A DNA stretch of 64,000 nucleotides from Chryseobacterium sp. POL2 (GTDB taxonomy: Bacteria > Bacteroidota > Bacteroidia > Flavobacteriales > Weeksellaceae). This document shows positions 38,422 through 46,550 of the stretch, one piece after another (the stretch's first letter is position 1; every line of letters begins with the position of its first letter). The stretch lies in NCBI RefSeq assembly GCF_011058315.1, contig NZ_CP049298.1, positions 2,294,001 to 2,358,000 on the forward strand. The letters run 5' to 3'. The notes beneath the pieces were generated by a model. That model made no database searches and was not told the origin of the DNA. It saw nothing but the letters and a program-made list of their open reading frames with translations. The position numbers were made by a program, and so were the translations under genes.

Positions 38422-38446
38422 TGTATCATTTTTTCAGGACGTTACA
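38422..38446 (-). repeat. Right terminal inverted repeat of the IS3 element
   Basis: Read on the minus strand it starts TGTAACGTCCTGAAA, differs at four bases and then shows GATACA, as at the left end. Confidence 0.88.
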
Positions 38447-38449
38447 CAT

Positions 38450-39727
38450 TTACGAAAAGAATCTAAAATTAGCTTCTGGAAGGGTGTTGTTTTTGAGGAA
38501 GTGTTCATAGGCTTCTGACATGATTTTTCTGCCATAGGTATTTTCGCCAGTCATACTTCCAAGACGTATTTTGTCTTTGCCATATTTTCGGTTTAGCTTG
38601 TCCATGGCGCGCATTATTGGAAGGTGTTTGTTTTGGACATCATCTTCAAACAGGCTAGTAATTCTAGCGTTTTCAGGAACGAAGTTTGATACGAAAACGC
38701 CAGCTTTTTTATAAGAAAAGCCTTCTACGAAAACCTGCTCAAAAAGTTGAGAAGCCGCCCTTGCCAAAACGATAGACGAGTTGGTCGGGTTATCAAGATT
38801 GATAGACAAAAAGCCATTGTATGCTGGCAAATCTTTTCGAAATCTGTTGGTGCCAATATAGATGCTTAGACTTTTACAACAAGAATTTTGTTTACGAAGT
38901 TTTTCAGCGCAATACAAAGCGAAAGTTTCGATGCGTTCGCGCAAAGCGTCTTTTTCTGTAATCATTTCCATAAAGCTACGAGATACCGTAATCGATTTTT
39001 TATCAGATGCTTTTTCGAGGTCAAGTTGTGGAATACCTTTTAATTCATTCAGCATTCTTGCGCCGTGAATGCCCATGATTTTCCGAACCCAGATTTCCGG
39101 TTTTTGTAAAAGGTCGTAAGCTTTATAGACGCCAGCATCTTTCATTTTGTTAGCATAGCGCCGCCCAATTCCCCAAACATCTTCGATAGAAAGCCACTTC
39201 AGCGCTTTTTCTATTTTTTCTTTTGAATCTAAAATATAAACGCCATCTGGAAATTGATTTGGAAATTTTTTAACAATCCGGTTAGCGACCTTACAAAGTG
39301 TTTTTGTAGGAGCAATGCCGATACTTACAGGAATGTCCATTTCTCGTTGTACACGATTTCGGATTTCTGTAGCATAAGTTTGAAGCTTAACATATTTAAA
39401 ACCATGAAAATCCAAAAATAACTCATCGATACTATAGACTTCGTGCTCTGGCGCATAAGATTTAGAAATATCGATAACGCCCTGACTTTTGTAATTGTAA
39501 AGTTCAAATTTGGCGGACAAAACTGTTACATGATGGTGGTGAAAAAGCGCCTTGAATTGATAGGCTGGCGCACCCATCGGAATGCCTAGGGCTTTGGCCT
39601 CGTTGCTTCTGGAAATAACACATCCATCGTTGTTGGAAAGTACTACAACAGGTTTTTCTTGCAAAGTCGCATCCAAAGAGCGCTCGCAACTAACGAAGAA
39701 ATTATTACAGTCAATAAGCGCAAACAT
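38450..39727 (-). CDS. umuC: Y-family DNA polymerase UmuC (Pol V catalytic subunit)
   Basis: A translesion polymerase of 425 aa. FALIDCNNFFVSCER (metal-binding Asp), VVVLSNNDGCVISRS, YSIDELFLDF (catalytic SIDE) and VWGIGRRYANKM (helix-hairpin-helix) are present, with the UmuC C-terminal domain after about residue 370. The ATG at 39727 is chosen; a TTG two codons earlier is possible. No umuD-like gene is next to it. The IS3 element sits 3 bases after its stop and separates it from the downstream terminator. Confidence 0.92.
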   Translation of the reverse strand: MFALIDCNNFFVSCERSLDATLQEKPVVVLSNNDGCVISRSNEAKALGIPMGAPAYQFKALFHHHHVTVLSAKFELYNYKSQGVIDISKSYAPEHEVYSIDELFLDFHGFKYVKLQTYATEIRNRVQREMDIPVSIGIAPTKTLCKVANRIVKKFPNQFPDGVYILDSKEKIEKALKWLSIEDVWGIGRRYANKMKDAGVYKAYDLLQKPEIWVRKIMGIHGARMLNELKGIPQLDLEKASDKKSITVSRSFMEMITEKDALRERIETFALYCAEKLRKQNSCCKSLSIYIGTNRFRKDLPAYNGFLSINLDNPTNSSIVLARAASQLFEQVFVEGFSYKKAGVFVSNFVPENARITSLFEDDVQNKHLPIMRAMDKLNRKYGKDKIRLGSMTGENTYGRKIMSEAYEHFLKNNTLPEANFRFFS

Positions 39728-39906
39728 CACCAAATTTTTATCAAAGCTAGAAAGAATTTTGATCTAAAAAAAGAGAGTCTTCTTAAAGTTTTTAACAAGT
39801 TAATCACAAACGAAATTTATGAAGTTGCAATTAGTTTTATCAAATTTTAAATTTCGTGTTATATTAACTTTCGATTCTGTATTTTTACAATATTAGAATT
39901 TGTGTG

Positions 39907-40530
39907 ATGTACAAAATTTTCTTTTTTGTCGTGTTTTCTTTCAGCGCTTTATTGATGAAAAGTCAGGTAAATCCTGAATTTAGACAAATGAAAGAAAAAT
40001 TCCAACAACATCGATTGATGCTGGAAACTGAGTTTAATAAAAGACAAAGCGAATTTGCGAAAAATGGTTTGGCTGATTTTGTGGATCAACAAAAAAGCTA
40101 TTTCATGAAAAAACTAGATAGCGTTGAGAATGCTGCCTTGGTTGGTGTTTTGGTAAAGGTTAAAAATCTTGAAGATCTTTCTAAAGTTTTACCTAGAAAT
40201 AGTATAGACTCCAAAATAGGTACATCAATAGGTGATGCAGAAGCGAAATATCCTGGTGGAATTACAGCGATTAGAAATTTTATTTCAGAAAACATTTATA
40301 CTGAAAATATCAATACAGAAGAGTTGGCTAACTTGACAACAAAAGTTAGGTTCGTTGTAGAACGCGATGGAAGTGTTAGTCAAGTCAAAGCCAGTGGCGA
40401 CAGCGCTAGTCTCAATCGTCAAAGCGAAATTGTTTTGTATCTTCTACCAGAAAAATTTTCTCCAGCGCAGATTAACGGCACGCCCGTTCGATCGTATTAT
40501 TCCATTCCTATTACAATTGCTAAAAACTAA
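39907..40530 (+). CDS. Exported protein with a TonB C-terminal-like domain
   Basis: A 207-aa protein with a signal peptide (MYKIFFFVVFSFSALLMKSQ) and a helical, charged middle region. The C-terminal domain of about 70 residues (TTKVRFVVERDGSVSQVKA ... LLPEKFSPAQINGTPV) matches the TonB C-terminal fold found in many Bacteroidota proteins. There is no Pro-rich spacer or N-terminal anchor helix of a true TonB, so energy transduction is doubtful. It is followed by tadA after 2 bases. Confidence 0.8.
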   Translation: MYKIFFFVVFSFSALLMKSQVNPEFRQMKEKFQQHRLMLETEFNKRQSEFAKNGLADFVDQQKSYFMKKLDSVENAALVGVLVKVKNLEDLSKVLPRNSIDSKIGTSIGDAEAKYPGGITAIRNFISENIYTENINTEELANLTTKVRFVVERDGSVSQVKASGDSASLNRQSEIVLYLLPEKFSPAQINGTPVRSYYSIPITIAKN

Positions 40531-40532
40531 AT

Positions 40533-40964
40533 ATGTTCACAGACGAATATTTTATGAAGATGGCTTTTCAAGAGGCGCAAAATGCTCTGGACAGAGATGA
40601 GGTGCCTATTGGCTGTATCATTGTTTCCAACGACAGAATTATCGCTCGTTCGCATAATTTGACAGAAGCGCTGAATGATGTTACAGCGCATGCCGAAATG
40701 CAGGCGATAACCTCGGCAGCGAGTTTTCTTGGTGGAAAGTATCTTCAAAACTGTACACTTTATGTGACGATAGAGCCTTGTGTGATGTGTGCTGGCGCGT
40801 TGACTTGGGCTCAGATTTCCAAAGTTGTTATCGGCGCACGCGATGAGCGTCGCGGTTATATCAACAAAGGTTTATCCTTACATCCCAAAACGGAGGTTGT
40901 AACAGGTGTTTTAGAACAAGAGTGTTCGCAGATTGTCAAAGATTTTTTTAAATCGAAACGATGA
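40533..40964 (+). CDS. tadA: tRNA-specific adenosine deaminase TadA
   Basis: It converts A34 to inosine in the anticodon of tRNA-Arg(ACG). The zinc/catalytic residues are His53 and Glu55 (AHAEM) and Cys83/Cys86 (PCVMC). At 143 aa it is normal in length. It starts 2 bases after the upstream gene, so it is translated from the same message, with a terminator 20 bases downstream. Confidence 0.93.
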   Translation: MFTDEYFMKMAFQEAQNALDRDEVPIGCIIVSNDRIIARSHNLTEALNDVTAHAEMQAITSAASFLGGKYLQNCTLYVTIEPCVMCAGALTWAQISKVVIGARDERRGYINKGLSLHPKTEVVTGVLEQECSQIVKDFFKSKR

Positions 40965-40983
40965 ATTTTAGAAAATTAAATAA

Positions 40984-41011
40984 AAAACCACTTCAAAAAA
41001 GAAGTGGTTTT
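40984..41011. terminator. Bidirectional terminator between tadA and coaX
   Basis: AAAACCACTTC (40984-40994) pairs with GAAGTGGTTTT (41001-41011) over an A6 loop, between convergent genes. Confidence 0.75.
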
Positions 41012-41014
41012 GTT

Positions 41015-41773
41015 TTATAAATCTTTTCCGAGGAAATATAAACCTTTAAGTGTATGAAGTCGATCTGCAATATGTATTTTTTCCGTCAGAGGTTTGTAGA
41101 TGTGGCTCACGCCGCCTGTGGCTACCACAAAACAATCGTCGTTAACTTCGTCATTGATACGGTCAATAAAACCTTCTACCATTCCTAAAAAGCCATACAC
41201 CATACCACTTTGCATACAAGTAACTGTATCGAGTCCAAGAACAGATTTTGGTTTTTTAAGTTCTATTTCTGGAAGTTGAGCGGTTTGATTAATTAAAGAA
41301 TTGAGTGAGGTTATAATGCCGGGCGCAATGATAACACCAATGGTTTCTCCGTTTTCGGCAACGCAACTCGCTGTCAAAGCTGTACCAAAATCCAAAACGA
41401 TTTTTTTTCTGTTAGGATAAAGATTATGCGCTGCAACAAGGTTGGCGTAGATATCTGTTCCCATTTGTTTTGATTTTGCCTGCAAGCCAGAAGGCGTTTT
41501 GCGATCTACCAAAATAGGCTTCTTTCCGTGTATTTTTTCAACAGCACTAGAAATGTCCAAAGTCAATTGTGGAACCACAGAGCCAATGATGATTTTGTCG
41601 ATCTTTTCAGGTTCAATTTTATAAGTCTGATACAACATCAAAAATTGGGCGTACATCTCATCTCTGGTGCGATAAGGCTTGGTATTAATTACCCAAGAAA
41701 TATCGCAGTTATCATCATCAAATAATCCAAATCGGATGTTGGTATTTCCAATATTTATTACAATTGAATTCAT
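41015..41773 (-). CDS. coaX: Type III pantothenate kinase
   Basis: First step of coenzyme A synthesis. INIGNTNIRFGLF (phosphate 1 motif), RKTPSGLQAKSKQMGTD, VLDFGTALTASCV (phosphate 2) and GIITSLNSLINQTAQLPEI are all typical of CoaX. At 252 aa the length is normal. The M1 peptidase gene lies 40 bases upstream on the same strand. Confidence 0.95.
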   Translation of the reverse strand: MNSIVINIGNTNIRFGLFDDDNCDISWVINTKPYRTRDEMYAQFLMLYQTYKIEPEKIDKIIIGSVVPQLTLDISSAVEKIHGKKPILVDRKTPSGLQAKSKQMGTDIYANLVAAHNLYPNRKKIVLDFGTALTASCVAENGETIGVIIAPGIITSLNSLINQTAQLPEIELKKPKSVLGLDTVTCMQSGMVYGFLGMVEGFIDRINDEVNDDCFVVATGGVSHIYKPLTEKIHIADRLHTLKGLYFLGKDL

Positions 41774-41812
41774 TTTTTTGGCTATTCGTTTTGTCTTAAA
41801 TTTTGATTTAAA

Positions 41813-43672
41813 TTATTTAACCTCCAGATAATTGTCTTCTGGATTGATGTCTGCCAAACGTTGACTGAAATCTATACCTAATGCAGCAATTTGAGATTTT
41901 CCAAAAGGAATTGTGAAAGTATATTCCTGCTGTGTCCAAGGCCAATAGTTCAAACTTTGGATAGGTCCGTAGATATCAGCTTTTTTCCAAGTATGCGTCA
42001 TATTCAACGGAATGTTATAATTAACAATTTTTTTATCCTTTGTTAAAATACTGAAATCGATAGGCATTGGCATCGTCCCTTTGTTAACCAAAGTAATCGT
42101 TGTGCTGTTTGTATCGTATTTTACGTTTTTAATGGCGTAATCTATTGTTTTAGTTGTGTTGATCCAATAGTTGTAAAACCATTTAAGATCCATACCAGAA
42201 ACTTGTTGAGCAATATGCATAAAATCACGCTCTGTAGGATGTTTCATTGCCCACTCGTCATAATAGCGAAGCATCACTTTGTTAAGATTATCTTCTCCCA
42301 TGATGTATCCTAATTGTACCAAAAATAATTCACCTTTTACATAAGATGCGTAGGAGTAAGCTGTGCCATTGTCATGATGGTCTGCGAACCAAACGGCAGG
42401 TTCTTCCTTTCCTGTTTTTACAAAGTCAGCATAACGCGAAATACTTTCAACGAAAGGATTAGGCTGAGGCGATTTTGGAGGGAATAATTGGTTCATTACA
42501 AAATTCTCGGCATAACTTGTAAAACCTTCGTCTAGCCAAGGTTTTTCGCTTTCGTTAGTTGCTAACATCTGTTGGAACCAAGAGTGTGCGCCCTCATGAA
42601 ACATCAGCCCACAAAGACCTTGCAGAGATTTAGCCTCGCCCAAAATCATGGTAGTCATCCCATATTCCATGCCGCCATCGCCGCCTTGTACGAAGGAATA
42701 AGAAGGCCATTTGTAGCGACCAAATTTGTTGTTCATAATTTGGAAAAATTTGGTAATGTAAGGTTTTGATTCCTCCCAGTATTTAGTTTTTTCAGATTTT
42801 TGATACACCAAATATATTTTTGGACCATCCAAAATCGGGAAACTGTCAACAATATAATCTCTGTCCGCTGCCCACGCGAAATCCAACATGTTTTTCGCAG
42901 TCCATCGCCACGTCACTTTGTTGTTGGTATCTGGTTTTAAAGAAGGATTGCTCACATAAGCTTTAACCTCATTAGGGTTTTCTAAGGTTCCTCCCGCGCC
43001 GATGATGTAGTCTTTATCAATTTTAATATTAATATCAAAATCAGAAAACGGTGCATGGAATTCTCTTCCTATATAATCAAAAGTTGCCCAACCGTCATAG
43101 TCGTATTCTGCGATTTTTGGGTACCATTGTGTCATGGTCATGTCCACACCTTCACGGTTGTTGCGCCCAGCTCTACGAATTTGCATTGGGATATTCGCAT
43201 CCCATTCCATCGTGAAAGTCGCAGTTGTTTTAGATTTAATCTTTTCAGGAAGATAAACTTTCATAATCGTTTCCTGAATTTCGAATTTCAAATCTTTGCC
43301 ATTTAGTTTAATCCAATGGATATTTTGACGACCTTCTTCATTTTGCGGAATACCCGCCAAACGGCTTACAACACCATTAGCAGTTTTTGCAGAAAGTCTG
43401 CCATCGGCATTTGATCCTTGATTTTGGACACGTTGGTCCATCATCGATCCAGGTTTGAAGGCATTCCAATATAAGTGAAAATACACCACATCCAGATCAT
43501 CTGGCGAATTGTTGGTGTATTGTAAAGTTTGTTTTCCTTGGTATGTGAAGTTGGTGGCGTCCACATCGATGTCCATTTTGTACTTCGCATATTGCTGATA
43601 ATAAGCTTCTTTTTGTGCCGAAAGCAGAAGCGAACAAAGGATAAAAAAGAATGTTAGATTCAGTTTTTTCAT
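41813..43672 (-). CDS. M1 family metallopeptidase (aminopeptidase N-like), exported
   Basis: A 619-aa zinc peptidase with a signal peptide ending near SAQK. The zinc site is HEGAH (H359, E360, H363) with E382 in LDEGFTSYAE; the exopeptidase motif is GGMEY (333-337) rather than GAMEN, as in a bacterial subgroup. An N-terminal beta saddle (about 25-220) precedes the catalytic domain, and the C-terminal part is short. It probably digests peptides in the periplasm or outside the cell. The upstream 200 bases contain repeat island B. Confidence 0.9.
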   Translation of the reverse strand: MKKLNLTFFFILCSLLLSAQKEAYYQQYAKYKMDIDVDATNFTYQGKQTLQYTNNSPDDLDVVYFHLYWNAFKPGSMMDQRVQNQGSNADGRLSAKTANGVVSRLAGIPQNEEGRQNIHWIKLNGKDLKFEIQETIMKVYLPEKIKSKTTATFTMEWDANIPMQIRRAGRNNREGVDMTMTQWYPKIAEYDYDGWATFDYIGREFHAPFSDFDINIKIDKDYIIGAGGTLENPNEVKAYVSNPSLKPDTNNKVTWRWTAKNMLDFAWAADRDYIVDSFPILDGPKIYLVYQKSEKTKYWEESKPYITKFFQIMNNKFGRYKWPSYSFVQGGDGGMEYGMTTMILGEAKSLQGLCGLMFHEGAHSWFQQMLATNESEKPWLDEGFTSYAENFVMNQLFPPKSPQPNPFVESISRYADFVKTGKEEPAVWFADHHDNGTAYSYASYVKGELFLVQLGYIMGEDNLNKVMLRYYDEWAMKHPTERDFMHIAQQVSGMDLKWFYNYWINTTKTIDYAIKNVKYDTNSTTITLVNKGTMPMPIDFSILTKDKKIVNYNIPLNMTHTWKKADIYGPIQSLNYWPWTQQEYTFTIPFGKSQIAALGIDFSQRLADINPEDNYLEVK

Positions 43673-43685
43673 AACTTAAAGTTTT

Positions 43686-43830
43686 GGGCGTGTCCCTTCG
43701 CTCGGTAACTTCCGCTGGCGCTACAGTTCCTCACTCGGGTCGCTACGTCCGTTTCAATCTTTTTTTGTTGGGCATTTCGGCTCCGCTCAATGCCCAACAA
43801 AAAAGGATTTCCACTTCCATCGCTCACGCG
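43686..43830. repeat. GC-rich intergenic repeat-like island B
   Basis: About 145 bases start at GGGCGTGTCCCTTCGCTCGG and end at CCATCGCTCACGCG. An internal 16-bp perfect inverted repeat (43761-43776 / 43789-43804, core TTGTTGGGCATT) encloses the loop TCGGCTCCGCTC and is followed by AGGATTTCCACTTCCATC. The layout matches a dispersed repeat type that I recall from flavobacterial intergenic regions. It sits between the M14 remnant and the M1 peptidase gene. Confidence 0.55.
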
Positions 43831-43864
43831 AAAATTGTATTAGATCAAATTTTCTCAAAAATAC

Positions 43865-44604
43865 TTAATTAATCCTAAAAATAGGGTATAGGCGATGGCT
43901 TTTCTCATAATAAGGCGAGTTTTTGTAAATCCAATCCAATTGCGCACTTCCATCTTCAGCGAATATTGGATCCTTAGCTTTTTCTAGTTCGAAAGCCGTT
44001 TTCAAGGCTTTGTCATTTTTCAAAAGATCTGCGGCAGTGTCTTCAAAAACATAGGCCGAATAATATTCTTTTTGTCCAAGAATCGCATCAAAAAAATTCC
44101 AGTTGAAGTAAGAATCCACAGCTTCAGGTTCTAAAGTTTCCAACAAAAACTTCATCGCGTCTTGGTTAAGATGTACCAAAATGTCGCCAGCGCAGAAAAG
44201 ATGTTGCTCCTGCGCCCGACCGACAACAGTTTTGTAATGTAGATAATGACCTTCGTAAGGATTCTTCACCGTTTGAAAATCCAAAATGCGATAAGATTCT
44301 ACATTAATTACAGAATCTTTTTTGATGGTCGACATTTTGACGTCGTTTAATTTTAATAATTCAATAACGCGGTATTCGGATTGCGGAATAACATAGTATG
44401 TCGGGATTTTCACATATTTGCTAGGTTCGTAAGTGTCGTAATATAATATCGGTTTTGAAAATATTTTGCAAGTTGTTGGTAATAAGCTCGCATGGCGTGA
44501 AAAGTAGTGGTCTGGTTACCATTGCCTTGTTCAAAAGGTGTTTTGTAGGATTGGGAAAAATACAAGTTCGATATTAAAAATACCACTGAAAGAATATGTT
44601 TCAT
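43865..44604 (-). pseudogene. Gutted M14 zinc carboxypeptidase remnant
   Basis: Two pieces of one gene are visible. The 5' piece (44604 to about 44455) encodes a signal peptide and KTPFEQGNGNQTTTFHAMR, the usual start of Bacteroidota M14 carboxypeptidases. The 3' piece (about 44460 to 43865, another frame) encodes PILYYDTYEPSKYVKIP and the C-terminal domain to FRIN. The M14 catalytic domain with its HxxE, His and catalytic Glu, which should lie between them, is absent, and the join is out of frame (the 5' frame stops at about 44410). It is therefore an internal-deletion pseudogene. Family assignment rests on the N- and C-terminal patterns. Confidence 0.72.
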
Positions 44605-44768
44605 TGAGGCCTGATTTGGGGTTTTAAAACCGATTAAACATCAAATTTAAAAAGTATTTTAAAACTTTATTTTATTAAATTTCATATTTAAAAATTTAAA
44701 TAAATTTACGATTGCGAAATAGCATACTTAAATTTGCTTTTCGAAAACACAAATAAACATTAAGAATT

Positions 44769-45092
44769 ATGAGAAGTTTGACATTAATAGGTTTGGTATT
44801 ATTGGGGCTCGCAATTTTATTATTTTATGCAACCACCAATTTTTCTATGGAAGAAATGAAGCTTTCACACTTTATGGGCATCATGGCTGGCATTGGGATA
44901 GGATTGATTATCGGGGGGATTGTTGGCTATGTGAGTAAAGGCAGTGCGATGAAAGATGAAGAACGCCGCAAAGCCTTCAAACAATTACAAAAAGAAAAAC
45001 TTGAATTTGAAAAACAACAACAAGTTTTAACAAAACAGCAAGAAGCTCAACAACAGGCTTCTACAGAAAACAAAGAGCAGAATTTTATGTAA
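44769..45092 (+). CDS. Small membrane protein with a coiled-coil tail
   Basis: A 107-aa protein with two membrane helices (about residues 4-22 and 37-58, the second Gly/Ile-rich: GIGIGLIIGGIVGYV), then a Lys/Glu/Gln-rich cytoplasmic coiled coil ending in NFM. No family was recognised. A TAAATTTG box at 44729-44736 is a likely -7 element, without a well-spaced -33. The stop codon lies inside the terminator hairpin. Confidence 0.68.
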   Translation: MRSLTLIGLVLLGLAILLFYATTNFSMEEMKLSHFMGIMAGIGIGLIIGGIVGYVSKGSAMKDEERRKAFKQLQKEKLEFEKQQQVLTKQQEAQQQASTENKEQNFM

Positions 45093-45102
45093 TTCTGCTC
45101 TT
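45073..45102. terminator. Perfect hairpin spanning the stop codon of the small membrane protein gene
   Basis: AAGAGCAGAATT (45073-45084) pairs with AATTCTGCTCTT (45091-45102) over a 6-base loop. The TAA stop (45090-45092) straddles the loop and the right arm. It lies between convergent genes. Confidence 0.65.
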
Positions 45103-45126
45103 AATATTTTAAAGAAAATGTCTTTC

Positions 45127-45759
45127 TTAGAAATTGTAACCTAAACCTAGAATAAAGAAGCTAGGTCTGTTATCGTAATTAATTTCTGCTTCGCTACCAG
45201 CAACAGTGTTGATGAATTTTCTTTCATCTTTCGAGAACGCGCCTTCGTATCTTGCATTGATAACGAATTTCTTAAGCGTTACATTTGCTCCAAATTGATA
45301 ACCAACACCGAAATCTTTAGTTTCTGATTCTGTAAAGTTTTGGAACTTGTTATCTTTTGACATGTTGTAACTGAAAACGGGGCCTACAAAAGCACTCAAT
45401 GTTTCGCCCATTAGGTTGTAACCTAGCAAAACAGGAATGTCGATTCTTTCGTTTTTCGCTTCCAATTCCACAGATTTTCCAGCATCTGTAAATTCTACCG
45501 TATTTTTGATTGTCGTGTAATAGATCTCTGGCATAACATACAAAGATGTTACTGGAAGATTGATTTTTGCTGACAAACCGAAGTTAAAACCAGTATTGCT
45601 TTTACCTTTTGATTCTGCTAAGTCTGAAACCGTGTTTTTAAAATCTGACCATTTTGCAGATGATGTGTTGAATAATAGGTTAGCTCTTGCTCCGAATGTG
45701 ATTTGCGAGAATGCTGCTACACTTGCAAACATTGCCATCGCGGTGATTAATTTTTTCAT
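45127..45759 (-). CDS. PorT-like outer-membrane beta-barrel protein
   Basis: A 210-aa barrel protein: signal peptide ending near AFSQ, then ITFGARANLLFN, FNFGLSAKINLPV, LYVMPEIYYTTIKN and a final FFILGLGYNF strand. This is the common Bacteroidota outer-membrane beta-barrel domain (PF13568), of which PorT is one member; it is not evidence for type IX secretion by itself. It begins 12 bases after mlaF ends, so it may share the mla transcript. Confidence 0.8.
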   Translation of the reverse strand: MKKLITAMAMFASVAAFSQITFGARANLLFNTSSAKWSDFKNTVSDLAESKGKSNTGFNFGLSAKINLPVTSLYVMPEIYYTTIKNTVEFTDAGKSVELEAKNERIDIPVLLGYNLMGETLSAFVGPVFSYNMSKDNKFQNFTESETKDFGVGYQFGANVTLKKFVINARYEGAFSKDERKFINTVAGSEAEINYDNRPSFFILGLGYNF

Positions 45760-45770
45760 GTTATATAAAT

Positions 45771-46550
45771 TTACGTTAAGCTTGTTTGGTCACTTTCCAA
45801 CATAAACTGTCTTAATTGCTTGAATAGTTCTGATGAATAAACGAAGTCAATAAGGTTTTTATTTTTTGCCGTCGAGAGTTGGTCTTTGTTACCTTCCCAC
45901 TCTTTGACACCTAGGCGAAGATACAATATTTTTTCGCCAATTGTCATTACCGAGTTCATGTCGTGGGTGTTAATGATGGTTGTCGTGTTATATTCTTTTG
46001 TAATTTCCATCAAAAGATCATCAATAACATTTGATGTATAAGGATCGAGTCCTGAGTTAGGCTCATCACAAAAAAGATACTTAGGATTGTTAACGATAGC
46101 TCTGGCGATGGCAACACGTTTTTGCATACCACCAGAAATTTCGGAAGGGAATTTTCTGTTAGCATTTTGCAAATTAACACGACCAATAACTTCTATTACT
46201 TTTCTCTTTTTCTCTCGGAATGTCATGTTGGTAAACATATCCAAAGGAAACTGAATGTTTTCTTCAACCGTCATCGAGTCGAATAGTGCACTTCCCTGGA
46301 AAACAGTTCCGATTTCTGCACGCAAAGTTTGTCTGTCGTCGCGTGTCATTTCGGCAATATCTCTACCATCGAATAATATAGATCCGCTTGTTGGTTGATA
46401 AACATTGAGAAGACTTTTTAGAAAAACAGTTTTTCCAGAACCACTTTGTCCAATGATTAAGTTAACTTTTCCTGTTTCAAAATTTGCTGAAATGCCTTTC
46501 AGAACTTCTGTCCCATCGAAGCTCTTTTTTAAATCTTTAACTTCTATCAT
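45771..46550 (-). CDS. mlaF: ABC transporter ATP-binding protein MlaF-like
   Basis: A 259-aa ATPase: GQSGSGKTVFLKSL (Walker A), EISGGMQKRVAIARAI (signature), YLFCDEPNSGLDP (Walker B) and NTHDMNSV (switch His). The sequence is of the MlaF type, which with MlaE moves phospholipids between membranes. Its start overlaps the mlaE stop by one base (TAATG). No MCE-domain mlaD gene is in this window, so the substrate-binding part is encoded elsewhere. Confidence 0.9.
   Translation of the reverse strand: MIEVKDLKKSFDGTEVLKGISANFETGKVNLIIGQSGSGKTVFLKSLLNVYQPTSGSILFDGRDIAEMTRDDRQTLRAEIGTVFQGSALFDSMTVEENIQFPLDMFTNMTFREKKRKVIEVIGRVNLQNANRKFPSEISGGMQKRVAIARAIVNNPKYLFCDEPNSGLDPYTSNVIDDLLMEITKEYNTTTIINTHDMNSVMTIGEKILYLRLGVKEWEGNKDQLSTAKNKNLIDFVYSSELFKQLRQFMLESDQTSLT

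Larger units (their letters stand above)
37066..38446 (+). mobile_element. Complete IS3-family insertion sequence
   Basis: A 1381-bp element is bounded by inverted repeats beginning TGTAACGTCCTGAAA and flanked by a 3-bp direct repeat CAT (37063-37065 and 38447-38449), the duplicated target. It holds orfA and orfB in the IS3 arrangement, with orfB in the -1 frame. The DDE triad is complete, so it is probably still active. It inserted between the lepA terminator and the umuC stop codon. Confidence 0.93.

Noticed and set aside
43684-43872. Short plus-strand open frame over island B
   Set aside because: It consists of translated repeat sequence and shows no protein features.
44410-44604. 64-aa exported mini-protein as an independent gene
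   Set aside because: Its N-terminus matches M14 carboxypeptidases, and the next frame holds the C-terminus of the same family, so it is part of a pseudogene.
45127-45759. Calling the barrel protein the type IX secretion component PorT
   Set aside because: It belongs to the broad PF13568 beta-barrel group; nothing specific to PorT was identified.
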